NCBI GenBank assembly: GCA_900199505.1
Contig: FZQV01000002.1
Span: 1-64,000, forward strand
Length of the DNA stretch: 64,000 bases
Origin: Ruaniaceae bacterium KH17
GTDB lineage: Bacteria > Actinomycetota > Actinomycetes > Actinomycetales > Actinomycetaceae
Direction: 5' to 3'
Shown in pieces: positions 34,241-42,906 of the stretch. Position numbers and translations under genes: made by a program. Within the stretch, counting starts at the first letter, position 1. Each line of letters starts with the position of its first letter. The notes under the pieces were generated by a model. That model saw only the letters and a list, made by a program, of their open reading frames with translations, did no database searches and was not told where the DNA came from.

Positions 34241-36886
34241 CTATGCGAACGTGTGTGCAATAACGGTGGTCTCGTCTCCACCGGCGACAACATCGAGCGT
34301 ACCGGTCACGCGGCTCGCGATGGTCAGATCGGCGAGCGCATTCTCAATCTCGGCCACATCCGCTGCAGGAGCTTCGAGGGTGAGTTCGGTGAGTTCGGCC
34401 TTCTGTGAGACCTGCGCTTCGGACTTCACCTTGCGAATCGCCTGGAGTGCGGCAGCGGTGGCCGGAATGATCCGTTCGCTGGCGCCTTCGGAGATCGCAT
34501 GGACTGCGGCCGAGTCCGGCCATGGCGCGGCGTGCACCGAGCCCTCGCGCCACCAGGACCACACCTCTTCGGTGGAAAACGGCAGGAACGGCGCGAACAG
34601 GCGAAGTAGTGTGTCCACCGCGATCACGAGGGTGGTGCGGGCCGAGGCGCTCGCTGCTTCGGTCACGATCCCGTCGCGGTTGTATGCGCGGTCTTTCACG
34701 AGTTCCAGGTAGTCGTCGCAGAAGGCCCAGAAGAAGGTTTCGCTGACCTCAAGCGCGCGGGTGTAGTCGTAGTCCTCGAAGGCCGACGTCGCCCGGTCCA
34801 CCACGCGGGCAAGCTCGGCGAGGAGGGCCCGATCGATGGGCTCGGTGGCGAGCGTCGGGTTCACGTCGATCGCCCCATCTGACATCGTAAGCGCGAACTT
34901 CGAGGCGTTCAACAGCTTGATGGCGAGGCGGCGGCCAATCTTCATCTGCTGCTCATCGAAGGCCGTGTCCGCGCCGAGGCGGGCCGAGGTGGCCCAGTAG
35001 CGCACGCCGTCGGACCCATGTGCCTGGAGCAGTCCGAGTGGGGTCACCACGTTGCCCTTGGACTTGGACATCTTCTTGCGATCCGGGTCGAGGATCCAGC
35101 CGGAGATCGCCGCGTCAGACCAGGGCAGCGCACCGAACTCGTGGTGCGCGCGCACCACGGAGGAGAACAGCCAGGTGCGGATGATGTCGTGGCCCTGCGG
35201 GCGCAGGTCCATCGGGTAGACGCGCTCGAACAGGTCATCATCGTCGAGCCAGCCCGCCGTGATCTGTGGGGTGAGGGAGGAGGTGGCCCAGGTGTCCATG
35301 ATGTCGTGCTCGCCTACGAAGCCGCCGGGCACGCCGCGCTGGGACTCGTCGTAGCCCGCGGGGGTGTCTGAGCTCGGGTCCACCGGCAGGGCGGACTCGT
35401 CCGGAGTGATCACGCGCTCGTAATCGATCTCGCCGTTCTCGTCGAGGCCGTACCAGAGGGGGAGTGGCACGCCGAAGAAGCGCTGGCGCGAGACCAGCCA
35501 GTCGGTGTTCAGGCCGTTCACCCAGTTCTCGTAGCGCACGCCCATGAAGTCCGGGTGGAACTTCAGTTCGCTGCCCCGCGCGAGCAGGGCCTCGCGCAGG
35601 TCCGCTCCGCCGTGCGTGGTGGCTTCGCGGCCGCCGTTGCGGATGTACCACTGGCGGGAGGTGATGATCTCGAGCGGCTTGTCGCCCTTCTCGAAGAAGT
35701 TGGCCTTGCGCATGGTGGCCTTGGGCTCGCCGTCCATGTCGCCGGTCTCGCGCAGCGCGTCCACCACGGCGGCGCGGGCGGAGAAGGTGGTCTTGCCGGC
35801 CATCTCCTCGTAGCGGGCGCGGCCAGCCTCGTCCGTGATCCACTCGGGGATCTCGCGCATGATGCGGCCGTCGCGGCCGAGCACCGAGCGGGTGGGCAGT
35901 TGCAGTTCACGCCACCACTGGACGTCCGTGAGGTCACCGAACGTACAGCACATGGCGATCCCGGCACCCTTGTCCATCTCGGCGGCGGCGTGTGCGAGCA
36001 CGGGTAGCTCCACGTTGAAGAGGGGAGAGCGGACCGTGGTGCCGAAGAGGGCCTGGTAGCGCTCGTCGTCGGGGTGGGCGATCAGGGCAACGCAGGCGGG
36101 CAGCAGTTCGGGGCGGGTGGTCTCGATGTAGATCGGACCGTTCTCGCCGTGGAAGGCCACGCGGTGGTAGTGGCCCGGGTAATCGCGCGCCTCGAGCTCG
36201 GCTTGGGCGACGGCGGTCTGGAACGTCACGTCCCACAGGCCCGGAGCGGCGGCGGCATACGCCTCGCCGCGCGCGAGGTTACGCAGGAACGCGGCTTGCG
36301 CCACCTTCTGCGAGTGGCGATCGATGGTCTGGTAGGTGTGGTTCCAGTCCACGGAGAGACCGAGGTAGCGCCAGGTGGCCTCGAACTGCTTCTCGTCTTC
36401 CGCCGTGAGGCGCTCGCAGAGTTCGATGAAGTTGCGGCGCGAGATCGGAACCTGATCGGACGCCTTCACGGACTTGCCATCGCCGCCGTCGTGTGGGGGA
36501 ACGAAACCTTCCACGTACGGGAGAGAGGGGTCGCAGCGCACGCCGTAATAGTTCTGCACGCGGCGCTCGGTGGGCAGGCCGTTATCGTCCCAGCCCATCG
36601 GGTAGAACACCTTCTTGCCGCGCATACGCTGGAACCGGGCGACGGCGTCGGTCTGAGTGTAGGAGAACACGTGGCCGATGTGCAGCGAACCGGAGACGGT
36701 GGGCGGCGGGGTGTCGATCGAGTAGACCTCCTCGCGGGTGGCGGTGCGATCGAAGGCGTAGACCTTGGACTCGGTCCACGCGGCGTCCCACTTGTCCTCC
36801 AGGCCGTCAGCCGAGACCTTCTGCGGTACCTGCGGGGCAGGGTAGGTCGCAGGATCTGTGGGCTGATGGCTGGCTGTAGAACTCAT
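34241..36886 (-). CDS. valS: Valyl-tRNA synthetase
   Basis: The 881-residue class I synthetase has the HIGH motif in GSLHIGHVFS (about 67-76), the valine-specific DDNGLPTERRVQNYYGV region, and KKMSKSKGNVV. The C-terminal anticodon-binding domain ends without a long coiled-coil, as in the archaeal/actinobacterial subtype. It charges tRNA-Val. It is preceded by proC and followed closely by fadD and the CE7 esterase on the same strand. Confidence 0.96.
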   Translation of the reverse strand: MSSTASHQPTDPATYPAPQVPQKVSADGLEDKWDAAWTESKVYAFDRTATREEVYSIDTPPPTVSGSLHIGHVFSYTQTDAVARFQRMRGKKVFYPMGWDDNGLPTERRVQNYYGVRCDPSLPYVEGFVPPHDGGDGKSVKASDQVPISRRNFIELCERLTAEDEKQFEATWRYLGLSVDWNHTYQTIDRHSQKVAQAAFLRNLARGEAYAAAAPGLWDVTFQTAVAQAELEARDYPGHYHRVAFHGENGPIYIETTRPELLPACVALIAHPDDERYQALFGTTVRSPLFNVELPVLAHAAAEMDKGAGIAMCCTFGDLTDVQWWRELQLPTRSVLGRDGRIMREIPEWITDEAGRARYEEMAGKTTFSARAAVVDALRETGDMDGEPKATMRKANFFEKGDKPLEIITSRQWYIRNGGREATTHGGADLREALLARGSELKFHPDFMGVRYENWVNGLNTDWLVSRQRFFGVPLPLWYGLDENGEIDYERVITPDESALPVDPSSDTPAGYDESQRGVPGGFVGEHDIMDTWATSSLTPQITAGWLDDDDLFERVYPMDLRPQGHDIIRTWLFSSVVRAHHEFGALPWSDAAISGWILDPDRKKMSKSKGNVVTPLGLLQAHGSDGVRYWATSARLGADTAFDEQQMKIGRRLAIKLLNASKFALTMSDGAIDVNPTLATEPIDRALLAELARVVDRATSAFEDYDYTRALEVSETFFWAFCDDYLELVKDRAYNRDGIVTEAASASARTTLVIAVDTLLRLFAPFLPFSTEEVWSWWREGSVHAAPWPDSAAVHAISEGASERIIPATAAALQAIRKVKSEAQVSQKAELTELTLEAPAADVAEIENALADLTIASRVTGTLDVVAGGDETTVIAHTFA

Positions 36887-36943
36887 GGGGTTATTCTTCC
36901 ACGAGCGCGCCGCCGCGCCGAAAAGCGGGCAGTGTAGTGCTGG

Positions 36944-37753
36944 TTACGCTCCGAGTTCTCGATCGCGCTGAACGGTGGCGTCCACGGCGGCCACGATCGC
37001 GGGCGTGAAGCCTGCCGCCTCGGCGGCGAGGAGCCCGGCGATGGTGGTGCCACCGGGGGAGCAGACCATGTCCGAGAGGTCGCTCGCGGACTGCTCACCC
37101 GCGCGCGCGATCGCAAGCTGGGCCGAGCCGGCCACGGCCTGCGCCGCGATGCGGGCGGCCAGCGGCCGGGTGAGCCCGTGCTTCACGCCCGCCTTGGTGA
37201 GTGCTTCGATGAACGTGAAAACCCACGAGGGGGAGGAGCCGGCCAGCGCGGTGTACGCCGAGAAGTCCTTCTCGGGGATCACGACGGCGTCGCCCACGGA
37301 GTCCATCAGGCCCACCACGGTGTCCACATCCGCGGAGGTGGCGCGCTCGTTGCCGGCCACGGCACTCATCGCCGCGCCCACCATCGCGTTGACGTTCGGC
37401 ATCACGCGCACAACGGCGGTGCCCTGCGGCAACAGCGAGCCGAGCCGAGCCAGCGTGAGTCCCGCGGCGATCGAGACGACCGTGGGCCGGTGCTCGGCGA
37501 ACGCATCCGCCGCCGCCTCCAGCACGCCGGGCAGCACCTGCGGCTTGACCGCGAGCACCACGTAATCCGCGGCGGCGATCACCTCGTCGTTACTCCCGAC
37601 GGCGGTCACCCCCGTGGCCTCGGCCAGTGCGTCTGCAGAGGCCTGGTAGGCATCGGCCACCACGAAGTCGCTCGGGTTGGCGCCCGTGGCAACCGCGCCC
37701 TTCACGATCGCGCTCGCCATGTTCCCCGCGCCAATGAAACCAAAAGTCGTCAT
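36944..37753 (-). CDS. proC: Pyrroline-5-carboxylate reductase
   Basis: The Rossmann motif FIGAGNMASAIVKG at the N terminus, VLAVKPQVL, and the C-terminal AGSSPSWVFTFIEAL and VCSPGGTTIAGL stretch identify ProC (269 residues). It reduces pyrroline-5-carboxylate to proline with NAD(P)H. It lies 57 bases before valS and may share its transcript. Confidence 0.95.
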   Translation of the reverse strand: MTTFGFIGAGNMASAIVKGAVATGANPSDFVVADAYQASADALAEATGVTAVGSNDEVIAAADYVVLAVKPQVLPGVLEAAADAFAEHRPTVVSIAAGLTLARLGSLLPQGTAVVRVMPNVNAMVGAAMSAVAGNERATSADVDTVVGLMDSVGDAVVIPEKDFSAYTALAGSSPSWVFTFIEALTKAGVKHGLTRPLAARIAAQAVAGSAQLAIARAGEQSASDLSDMVCSPGGTTIAGLLAAEAAGFTPAIVAAVDATVQRDRELGA

Positions 37754-37757
37754 GGGG

Positions 37758-37826
37758 TCATGTTAGGCGCAAGCCGTCCCGCTCCGCGAGGGAGAACGTG
37801 TCCACCAAGACGGCGCCGCACTGGGC
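37758..37826 (-). pseudogene. C-terminal remnant of a DUF4185-type or related exported protein
   Basis: Twenty-two codons encode GAVLVDTFSLAERDG, nearly the same as the end of the DUF4185 lipoprotein at 50461-52029 (GAVLVDAFSLAERE). The DNA is about 80% identical over 42 bases, with the differences mostly at third codon positions. The fragment begins right after the gntR stop and ends next to proC. It is the tail of a lost paralogue. Confidence 0.65.
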
Positions 37827-37829
37827 GAA

Positions 37830-38495
37830 TCATGTGCTTGGGCGGTCCTCGACAAACGCTCGCAGTGTCCGCATCTTGTGCTTGCGTGCCGCCATCTCGA
37901 TGTCCTGCGCGGGCGCGCCGGTGGTGATGAGTTCCAGGATGTGATCGTGTTCGCTTACTGATGTTTGGGACCGAACAGGCTCGAAGGAGAACGTGTTGCG
38001 CCTGATAATGGCGACGCGGTCCCACTCGACGTCGAGCAGTTCGTTCATGTGATCGTTGGGGCAGGCGATGCACAGTTGCTTGTGGAAGCGCTGGTTCAAG
38101 TCCGTGAAGAGCCGCGGATCGAAGTTCTGCGTGGCGAGCGAGCGCATGTGGTCGTTCGTGTCGGTCGCGTCCGCGAGTTGCTTCTTGCTGAGTAGCGGCG
38201 CGGCCAATGCCGTGGCGGCACCTTCGAGGTATGCCAGGGTCTCCATGGCATTCGCGTAATCGCCTACATCGATGGAGGCCACCTCCGCGCCAACGTTCCG
38301 GGTGAAGGTGACAAGCTTCTCCGCTTCGAGCCGACGGATCGCCTCGCGTACGGGGACCGGGCTCACGCCCATCTCGCGCGCGATCTGACCCAGGACGAGC
38401 CGGTATCCTGCGACATATCGGCCGGAGATGATGCGGCTACGAAGCTCGCGGTAGACGAGTTCCGACTTGGCCACAGAGTTCGACGAGTCTGGCAC
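37830..38495 (-). CDS. GntR-family (FCD domain) regulator of the aromatic cluster
   Basis: A winged-helix GntR domain (about 10-75, with REMGVSPVPVREAIRRLEAEKLV) is followed by an all-helical FCD ligand domain. FCD metal-site histidines occur in NQRFHKQLC and VSEHDHILELI. The 221-residue protein starts at the GTG at 38495, four bases after GGAGG; an upstream ATG at 38510 is less likely. FCD regulators sense organic or aromatic acids. Its position downstream of the TRAP genes, beyond a terminator, and the shared YGATAYACGAY motif suggest that it controls the hpa/TRAP operon. Confidence 0.9.
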   Translation of the reverse strand: MPDSSNSVAKSELVYRELRSRIISGRYVAGYRLVLGQIAREMGVSPVPVREAIRRLEAEKLVTFTRNVGAEVASIDVGDYANAMETLAYLEGAATALAAPLLSKKQLADATDTNDHMRSLATQNFDPRLFTDLNQRFHKQLCIACPNDHMNELLDVEWDRVAIIRRNTFSFEPVRSQTSVSEHDHILELITTGAPAQDIEMAARKHKMRTLRAFVEDRPST

Positions 38496-38517
38496 CGTGC
38501 CTCCTTCCATGAATCGT

Positions 38518-38528
38518 CGATACACGAC
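38518..38528. promoter_or_regulatory. Candidate GntR site upstream of gntR
   Basis: CGATACACGAC matches the TGATATACGAT repeats in the divergent hpa promoter at 8 of 11 positions, and all three differences are C/T exchanges. It lies in the promoter region of gntR, consistent with autoregulation. Confidence 0.45.
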
Positions 38529-38549
38529 TTCCTATACGGGATAGTACGT

Positions 38550-38589
38550 GATCTGGGGGTGGCGGCAGTGCCACCGCCACCCCCAGATC
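38550..38589 (-). terminator. Terminator of the hpa-TRAP operon
   Basis: A perfect 16-bp stem (38550-38565 and 38574-38589), very GC-rich, with an eight-base loop lies 16 bases after the dctM stop. It separates the operon from gntR. No clear U-run follows. Confidence 0.75.
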
Positions 38590-38605
38590 GAGTCTCGTGG
38601 ACGCC

Positions 38606-40000
38606 CTAGAACGTCACCATTGATGGCAGCCACAGGATGATCTGTGGGAAGGCGAACAGGATGGCAACGAGGATGAGCTCGATCACCACGAACGGTAGGA
38701 CGCCACGGAAGATCGTCGAGACTTTCACACCGGACGTTCCCGCGACGACGAAGCACTGGATGCCCACCGGCGGCGTCACCATTCCGATCTCCACGAGTTT
38801 GACGATGAGGATGCCAAGCCAGATCCCATCGAACCCGAGTTCCATTCCGACCGGGTAGAGGAGGGGAACCGTGATGACGAGGATGGAGATCGATTCCAGT
38901 GCCATGCCGAGCGGGAGCAGCGTGAGTAGCAGCAACCCGATCGTCAGGTGTGGGTTGAGGTTCGCTCCCACGACGGCGGACGTGAGGGCTTGCGGGACCT
39001 TCGCCGCCACAAAGAAGATGGAGAGCACTGCGGAGCCGACAATGATTGAGAAGACCATTGAGGTGGTTCCGGCTGTCTCCTTCAGTGCGTCAACCGCCGC
39101 AGAGAGGGTGGCCTTGGGGCCATCCCGCCACATCTCCATGACCAGCATGACCGCCGCCGCGAGTGCGCCGATCGCCGCCGACTCGGTGGGCGTGAAGATA
39201 CCTGAGTACATCCCGCCGAGCACGATCAGGAAGAGGATCGCCACACGCACGAGGCCGCGCATCGGTAGATCTCGCAGGCGCTGGGACGTTGATGCCTCGG
39301 TTGTGGTGATGGTGCTGTCCGTGCCGTTACCCGAGGCGGTGCCGTGCGTGGTGGCGGCAGCGGAGAGGGCCATGCTCAGCTCTCTCTGCTCTGCCATCGC
39401 CTTGGGTGCGGCAAGCATGGTGTACAGCGCGAACGCGATGGCCGTGAGGATACCCGGGAGGATGCCTGCCGCCAGCACTTTCGCCACCGATTCACCGGTC
39501 ATGATCGCGTAGAGCACCAGGATGATGCTCGGCGGGATCAGGACGCCCAGTGTTCCGGCCATGGCGACTGTGGCCGTTGCGAGGCTGTCTGGGTAGCCGT
39601 GCTTGCGCATCTCACCCACGGAGAGCTTCGACATCGTGGCGGTCGTTCCGATCGATGATCCGGAGACGGCGGCGAAGCCGGCGCATGCCATGACGGTTGC
39701 GACGCCGAGGCCGCCCGGAAGCTTCTTGAAGGCGTGCGCCGCGACGGCGTAGACCTGTTCGGCCATCTTCGCCTTCATCGCGAACATTCCCATCAAGATA
39801 AACATGGGGATGATCGTCAGCGTGAACCGTGCGGTCTCATCGAAGGGTATTGCGCCGAGCATGTTGGTGGCGAAGTCGAAGTCGCGCAGCAGTGCGAGAC
39901 CGACTGCGCCGGAGAGGCCGAGTGCGAATGCGACCGGTGTGCGCATCGCAAGGAGTACGAGCAACAAGAGGACGATTGCGACGACGAGCGGTCCGTTCAT
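38606..40000 (-). CDS. TRAP transporter large permease (DctM)
   Basis: The 464-residue membrane protein has about 12 helices. It has the DctM signatures GLALLRDFDF, IPMFILMGMFAMKAKM, SGSSIGTTATMSKL and the C-terminal VTPPVGIQCFVVAGTSG. A hydrophilic loop of about 50 residues, rich in Ser and Thr, lies in the middle. It carries out Na+-driven uptake with DctQ and the binding protein. It overlaps dctQ by four bases. Gene context makes an aromatic acid the likely substrate. Confidence 0.93.
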   Translation of the reverse strand: MNGPLVVAIVLLLLVLLAMRTPVAFALGLSGAVGLALLRDFDFATNMLGAIPFDETARFTLTIIPMFILMGMFAMKAKMAEQVYAVAAHAFKKLPGGLGVATVMACAGFAAVSGSSIGTTATMSKLSVGEMRKHGYPDSLATATVAMAGTLGVLIPPSIILVLYAIMTGESVAKVLAAGILPGILTAIAFALYTMLAAPKAMAEQRELSMALSAAATTHGTASGNGTDSTITTTEASTSQRLRDLPMRGLVRVAILFLIVLGGMYSGIFTPTESAAIGALAAAVMLVMEMWRDGPKATLSAAVDALKETAGTTSMVFSIIVGSAVLSIFFVAAKVPQALTSAVVGANLNPHLTIGLLLLTLLPLGMALESISILVITVPLLYPVGMELGFDGIWLGILIVKLVEIGMVTPPVGIQCFVVAGTSGVKVSTIFRGVLPFVVIELILVAILFAFPQIILWLPSMVTF

Positions 40001-40590
40001 GATTGTTGTTGACCTTCCTCTGTTGTGGTGGCGGACACCGGCGCGTCCTCCCCTTGCGTCACGTACTCGTAGTGGTGGACTACCACGTCCGGCATCTGCT
40101 CATCGATTCCGAGAACCTCTCTGCCCGAGGCAACGCGGATCAGGTTCACGATGGACACCAGTAGCATCGCCACGAGTCCGACCACGATGATCCAGCGGCT
40201 CGGCCAGATCGGCCAGTTCACCAGGCCCATTCGAATCTCGTGGCTCTCGGTGGAGGCGATGGCGCGCACGGTGGTAGCCCAGATCATCCAGACCAGGAAC
40301 GCACTCGTGGCGCCCCAGGCGATCGAGAGCAACCAGCGGTTCACCTTGGCGGGCATCCGCTCGGTGAGGAGATCGACGCCGATGTGCGAGTTGGTCGCGC
40401 CGGTGTATGACATGCCGAGGAACACGGCGGCAACGAGAGCCGTCTCGCTCAGCTCGAGGATTCCGGGAACGGACCGCCCGTAGAGGGTGCGATAGAACAC
40501 GTCGATCGCGATTCCGATCATCATGATCACCGTGGCGACGGTGGCAAGCACCCCCAGCGTGGAGGTGATCCCGATGACTGCCTTTTTCAT
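39997..40590 (-). CDS. TRAP transporter small permease (DctQ)
   Basis: The 197-residue protein has four helices and the DctQ pattern VFYRTLYGRSVPGILELSE followed by SHIGVDLL. It bridges the binding protein and the large permease. It is translationally coupled to dctM (ATGA) and preceded by an intra-operon hairpin. Confidence 0.9.
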   Translation of the reverse strand: MKKAVIGITSTLGVLATVATVIMMIGIAIDVFYRTLYGRSVPGILELSETALVAAVFLGMSYTGATNSHIGVDLLTERMPAKVNRWLLSIAWGATSAFLVWMIWATTVRAIASTESHEIRMGLVNWPIWPSRWIIVVGLVAMLLVSIVNLIRVASGREVLGIDEQMPDVVVHHYEYVTQGEDAPVSATTTEEGQQQS

Positions 40591-40608
40591 GGTTCAGTCC
40601 TTAGCTAT

Positions 40609-40636
40609 GTGGGCGGGCCCGTGAGAGCCCGCCCAC
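40609..40636 (-). promoter_or_regulatory. Intra-operon hairpin between dctP and dctQ
   Basis: A perfect 10-bp stem, GTGGGCGGGC/GCCCGCCCAC, with an eight-base loop follows the dctP stop. It likely stabilises the dctP message or reduces read-through into the permease genes. Confidence 0.6.
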
Positions 40637-40646
40637 GGTGGTGTGA

Positions 40647-41798
40647 TTAGTTGCCCGCTGCTCGGGCGATGCAGAGCGAGACAGCGTCTTCGACGATGTC
40701 CGGCTGCGCCGAGGCTTCTTCGAGAGCCGCACGGTAATCGGCAAGGTAGCCGCGCGCGTCGGCGAGACCATCGGCCTCGGCCTGCGTGATCCACTCTTCG
40801 ATCAGGGTCTCCTGAACGGCGTCCTTCCACTCGGCCGTAGCAGCCTCATCCCAGGCGGTGAAGCTCTCCGTCTTCGGGAAGTCCAGAAGGGTGGTGCACT
40901 GGCCCTCGGTGCGGGCGTTGAACTGCTCCATGCCTGCGCCGCCGTTCAGCTCGTCGCGGACCTCGTCAACGATCGCACGAAGATCGTCCGGCATTCCGTC
41001 GTAGAAGTCCTTGTTCATCCAGATCGCAAACGTGGTGTAGTGCCCCACGCCCGGATCAGTCCAGGTGTCGAGCTGCTCCATCAGCTTGTAGTCCACGGGA
41101 CCGTCCATTGTCCACGCGACGGCGTCGGCAATGCCGCGCTCGATCGCCTCGTAGGTCTCGTTTGCCGGTAGGGCGACGACGTTCGCTCCCGCCTCATCGA
41201 AGGCGCGCTGGAGCATCTGGCCGGTCACGCGGAACCGCACGCCGTCGATGTCGTTGATGTCTTGCACCCGTGCGTTCGAGCCGAGGATCAGCTTGCCCGG
41301 CCCCCAGGCCGCAACGAGCTCGATGCCTGCATTCTCCCACTGCTCCACCGCCGCCGCATTCTCCTTGTTGACCTTGTAGATCGACTGCATCAGGGCCTGC
41401 GAGTTATCGGCCATGAAGGGGATCGTGGCGACGGTCATCGAGGGGAACACCTGTGCGGAGTAGTCGGAGATCGAGACGCCGAGGTCAACGCGGCCGTCGC
41501 GCACGCACTCTGCGATCTCGGGGGCCTTGCAGATGGTCTCCGGCTCGGTACGGTCCACGGAAATGCGGCCGTCGGAGCGTGCCTCAAGTTCGTCATAGAA
41601 CCAGTTGACGACGGGGGCGCTCGGGGTGTTCGGCTGGACCATCGTCGCTGTGTTGATGGTGATGGACTCGCCGCTGCCGCCACCGTTCGAGGTGCCGCCA
41701 TCGGTCGAGCTGCCGCCGCCGTCATTGCCGCCGCCACAGGCGCTGAGCGCCAGGGCTGCCACCGCAGTCGCGGCGGCGAATCGAATGAGCTTCTTCAT
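40647..41798 (-). CDS. TRAP transporter substrate-binding lipoprotein (DctP)
   Basis: A lipoprotein signal (LALSACGGG, lipid Cys at 21) and a Gly/Ser linker precede a DctP domain with GVSISDYSAQVFPSMTVATIPF, RFRVTGQMLQRAFDEAGANVV and the family GIADAVAW motif. AAGGAGG precedes the ATG. It binds an organic anion outside the membrane. The gene is 27 bases after hpaD on the same strand, so its transport substrate should enter the homoprotocatechuate pathway. Confidence 0.92.
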   Translation of the reverse strand: MKKLIRFAAATAVAALALSACGGGNDGGGSSTDGGTSNGGGSGESITINTATMVQPNTPSAPVVNWFYDELEARSDGRISVDRTEPETICKAPEIAECVRDGRVDLGVSISDYSAQVFPSMTVATIPFMADNSQALMQSIYKVNKENAAAVEQWENAGIELVAAWGPGKLILGSNARVQDINDIDGVRFRVTGQMLQRAFDEAGANVVALPANETYEAIERGIADAVAWTMDGPVDYKLMEQLDTWTDPGVGHYTTFAIWMNKDFYDGMPDDLRAIVDEVRDELNGGAGMEQFNARTEGQCTTLLDFPKTESFTAWDEAATAEWKDAVQETLIEEWITQAEADGLADARGYLADYRAALEEASAQPDIVEDAVSLCIARAAGN

Positions 41799-41824
41799 TC
41801 TTCCTCCTTGAAAACGCGCAGCCC

Positions 41825-42889
41825 TTAGAGCTGGCTGCCAATCTTGAATCCGTGCTCGGTGTCGCCCTTGCGGGTGTAAGAGAAGCCGTCCGCACCGATG
41901 GTGACGGCCATTTCCGAGGACTCTTCGCGCTTGCGCACCGGGACGGGGTTACCGTCCAGGTCGAGCACGGTCGATGCTTCGGTGTACCAGGACGGGACCA
42001 CGGGATTGCCCCACCAGTCGCGCCGCTGGTTGTCGTGGACATCCCAGGAGACCACCGGGTTGTCCGGGTCTCCGGTGTAGTAGTCCTGCGTGTAGATCTC
42101 CACGCGGTGACCGTCTGGGTCACGCAGGTAGAGGTAGAAGGCGTTCGAGACACCGTGGCGGCCGGGACCGCGCTCGATCGCGTCGCTCTTGCGAAGCGCG
42201 CCGAGCTTGTCACAGATGTACAGGATGTTGTGCTTCTCGTGGGTTGAGAAGGCCACGTGGTGCATGCGCGGGCCGTCGCCACCGGTGAGAGCGGTGTCGT
42301 GCACGGTGTGCTTGCGGCAGAACCAGGCAGCGTAGGTGGTGCCAGCCTCGTCGGTGATCTCCTCGGTCCGCTTGAAGCCGAGATCCTCAAGGTACGCGGC
42401 ACCCTGCGGGACATCGGGGTAGACCTGGTTGAAGTGGTCGAGCCGCACGAGCGCGCCGGCGCCCTGCTGCTCGTACGCCCACGCGAGGCGCTCCACGTGC
42501 TCCACCTCGTAGAAGTACTCGTAGGGGAAGCCGAGCGGGTCAAGGACGCGGACGGCGTCGCCGATTCCCTTCGTGAAGTTGCCACGGCGCACGTCGCAGC
42601 CGAGTTCGCGGTAGTAGGCCTCCGCCTTGTCGACGTCCTCGGGGGAGCGGACGCGGAAACCGAAGGCCGCCACCGCTGCCGTGTCCGCCTTGCGGAGCAC
42701 GAGGTTGTGGTGGATGAACTCCTCGAAGGAACGCAGGTAGATCGCGTTCTCATCTTCTTCGGTGACCACTAGTCCGAGGATGTCCACGTAGAACTCGCGC
42801 GATGCCGCGAGGTCCGTCACCGTGAGCTCCATGTAGGCGCAGCGCAGCACGTCGGGTGCTGGCGCCGTCGGGGTTGGAATGCTTGTCAT
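41825..42889 (-). CDS. hpaD: Homoprotocatechuate (3,4-dihydroxyphenylacetate) 2,3-dioxygenase
   Basis: This 354-residue type I extradiol dioxygenase aligns with the Brevibacterium fuscum enzyme at an offset of three residues. The metal ligands are H152, H211 and E264, and the second-sphere residues are N154, H197 and Y254. It opens the ring of 3,4-dihydroxyphenylacetate between C2 and C3, giving 5-carboxymethyl-2-hydroxymuconate semialdehyde. Two vicinal-oxygen-chelate modules precede a characteristic tail (WWGNPVVPSWYTEAS). It lies between hpaE and dctP in one operon. Confidence 0.94.
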   Translation of the reverse strand: MTSIPTPTAPAPDVLRCAYMELTVTDLAASREFYVDILGLVVTEEDENAIYLRSFEEFIHHNLVLRKADTAAVAAFGFRVRSPEDVDKAEAYYRELGCDVRRGNFTKGIGDAVRVLDPLGFPYEYFYEVEHVERLAWAYEQQGAGALVRLDHFNQVYPDVPQGAAYLEDLGFKRTEEITDEAGTTYAAWFCRKHTVHDTALTGGDGPRMHHVAFSTHEKHNILYICDKLGALRKSDAIERGPGRHGVSNAFYLYLRDPDGHRVEIYTQDYYTGDPDNPVVSWDVHDNQRRDWWGNPVVPSWYTEASTVLDLDGNPVPVRKREESSEMAVTIGADGFSYTRKGDTEHGFKIGSQL

Positions 42890-42906
42890 CTGTATCTCCT
42901 TTGATT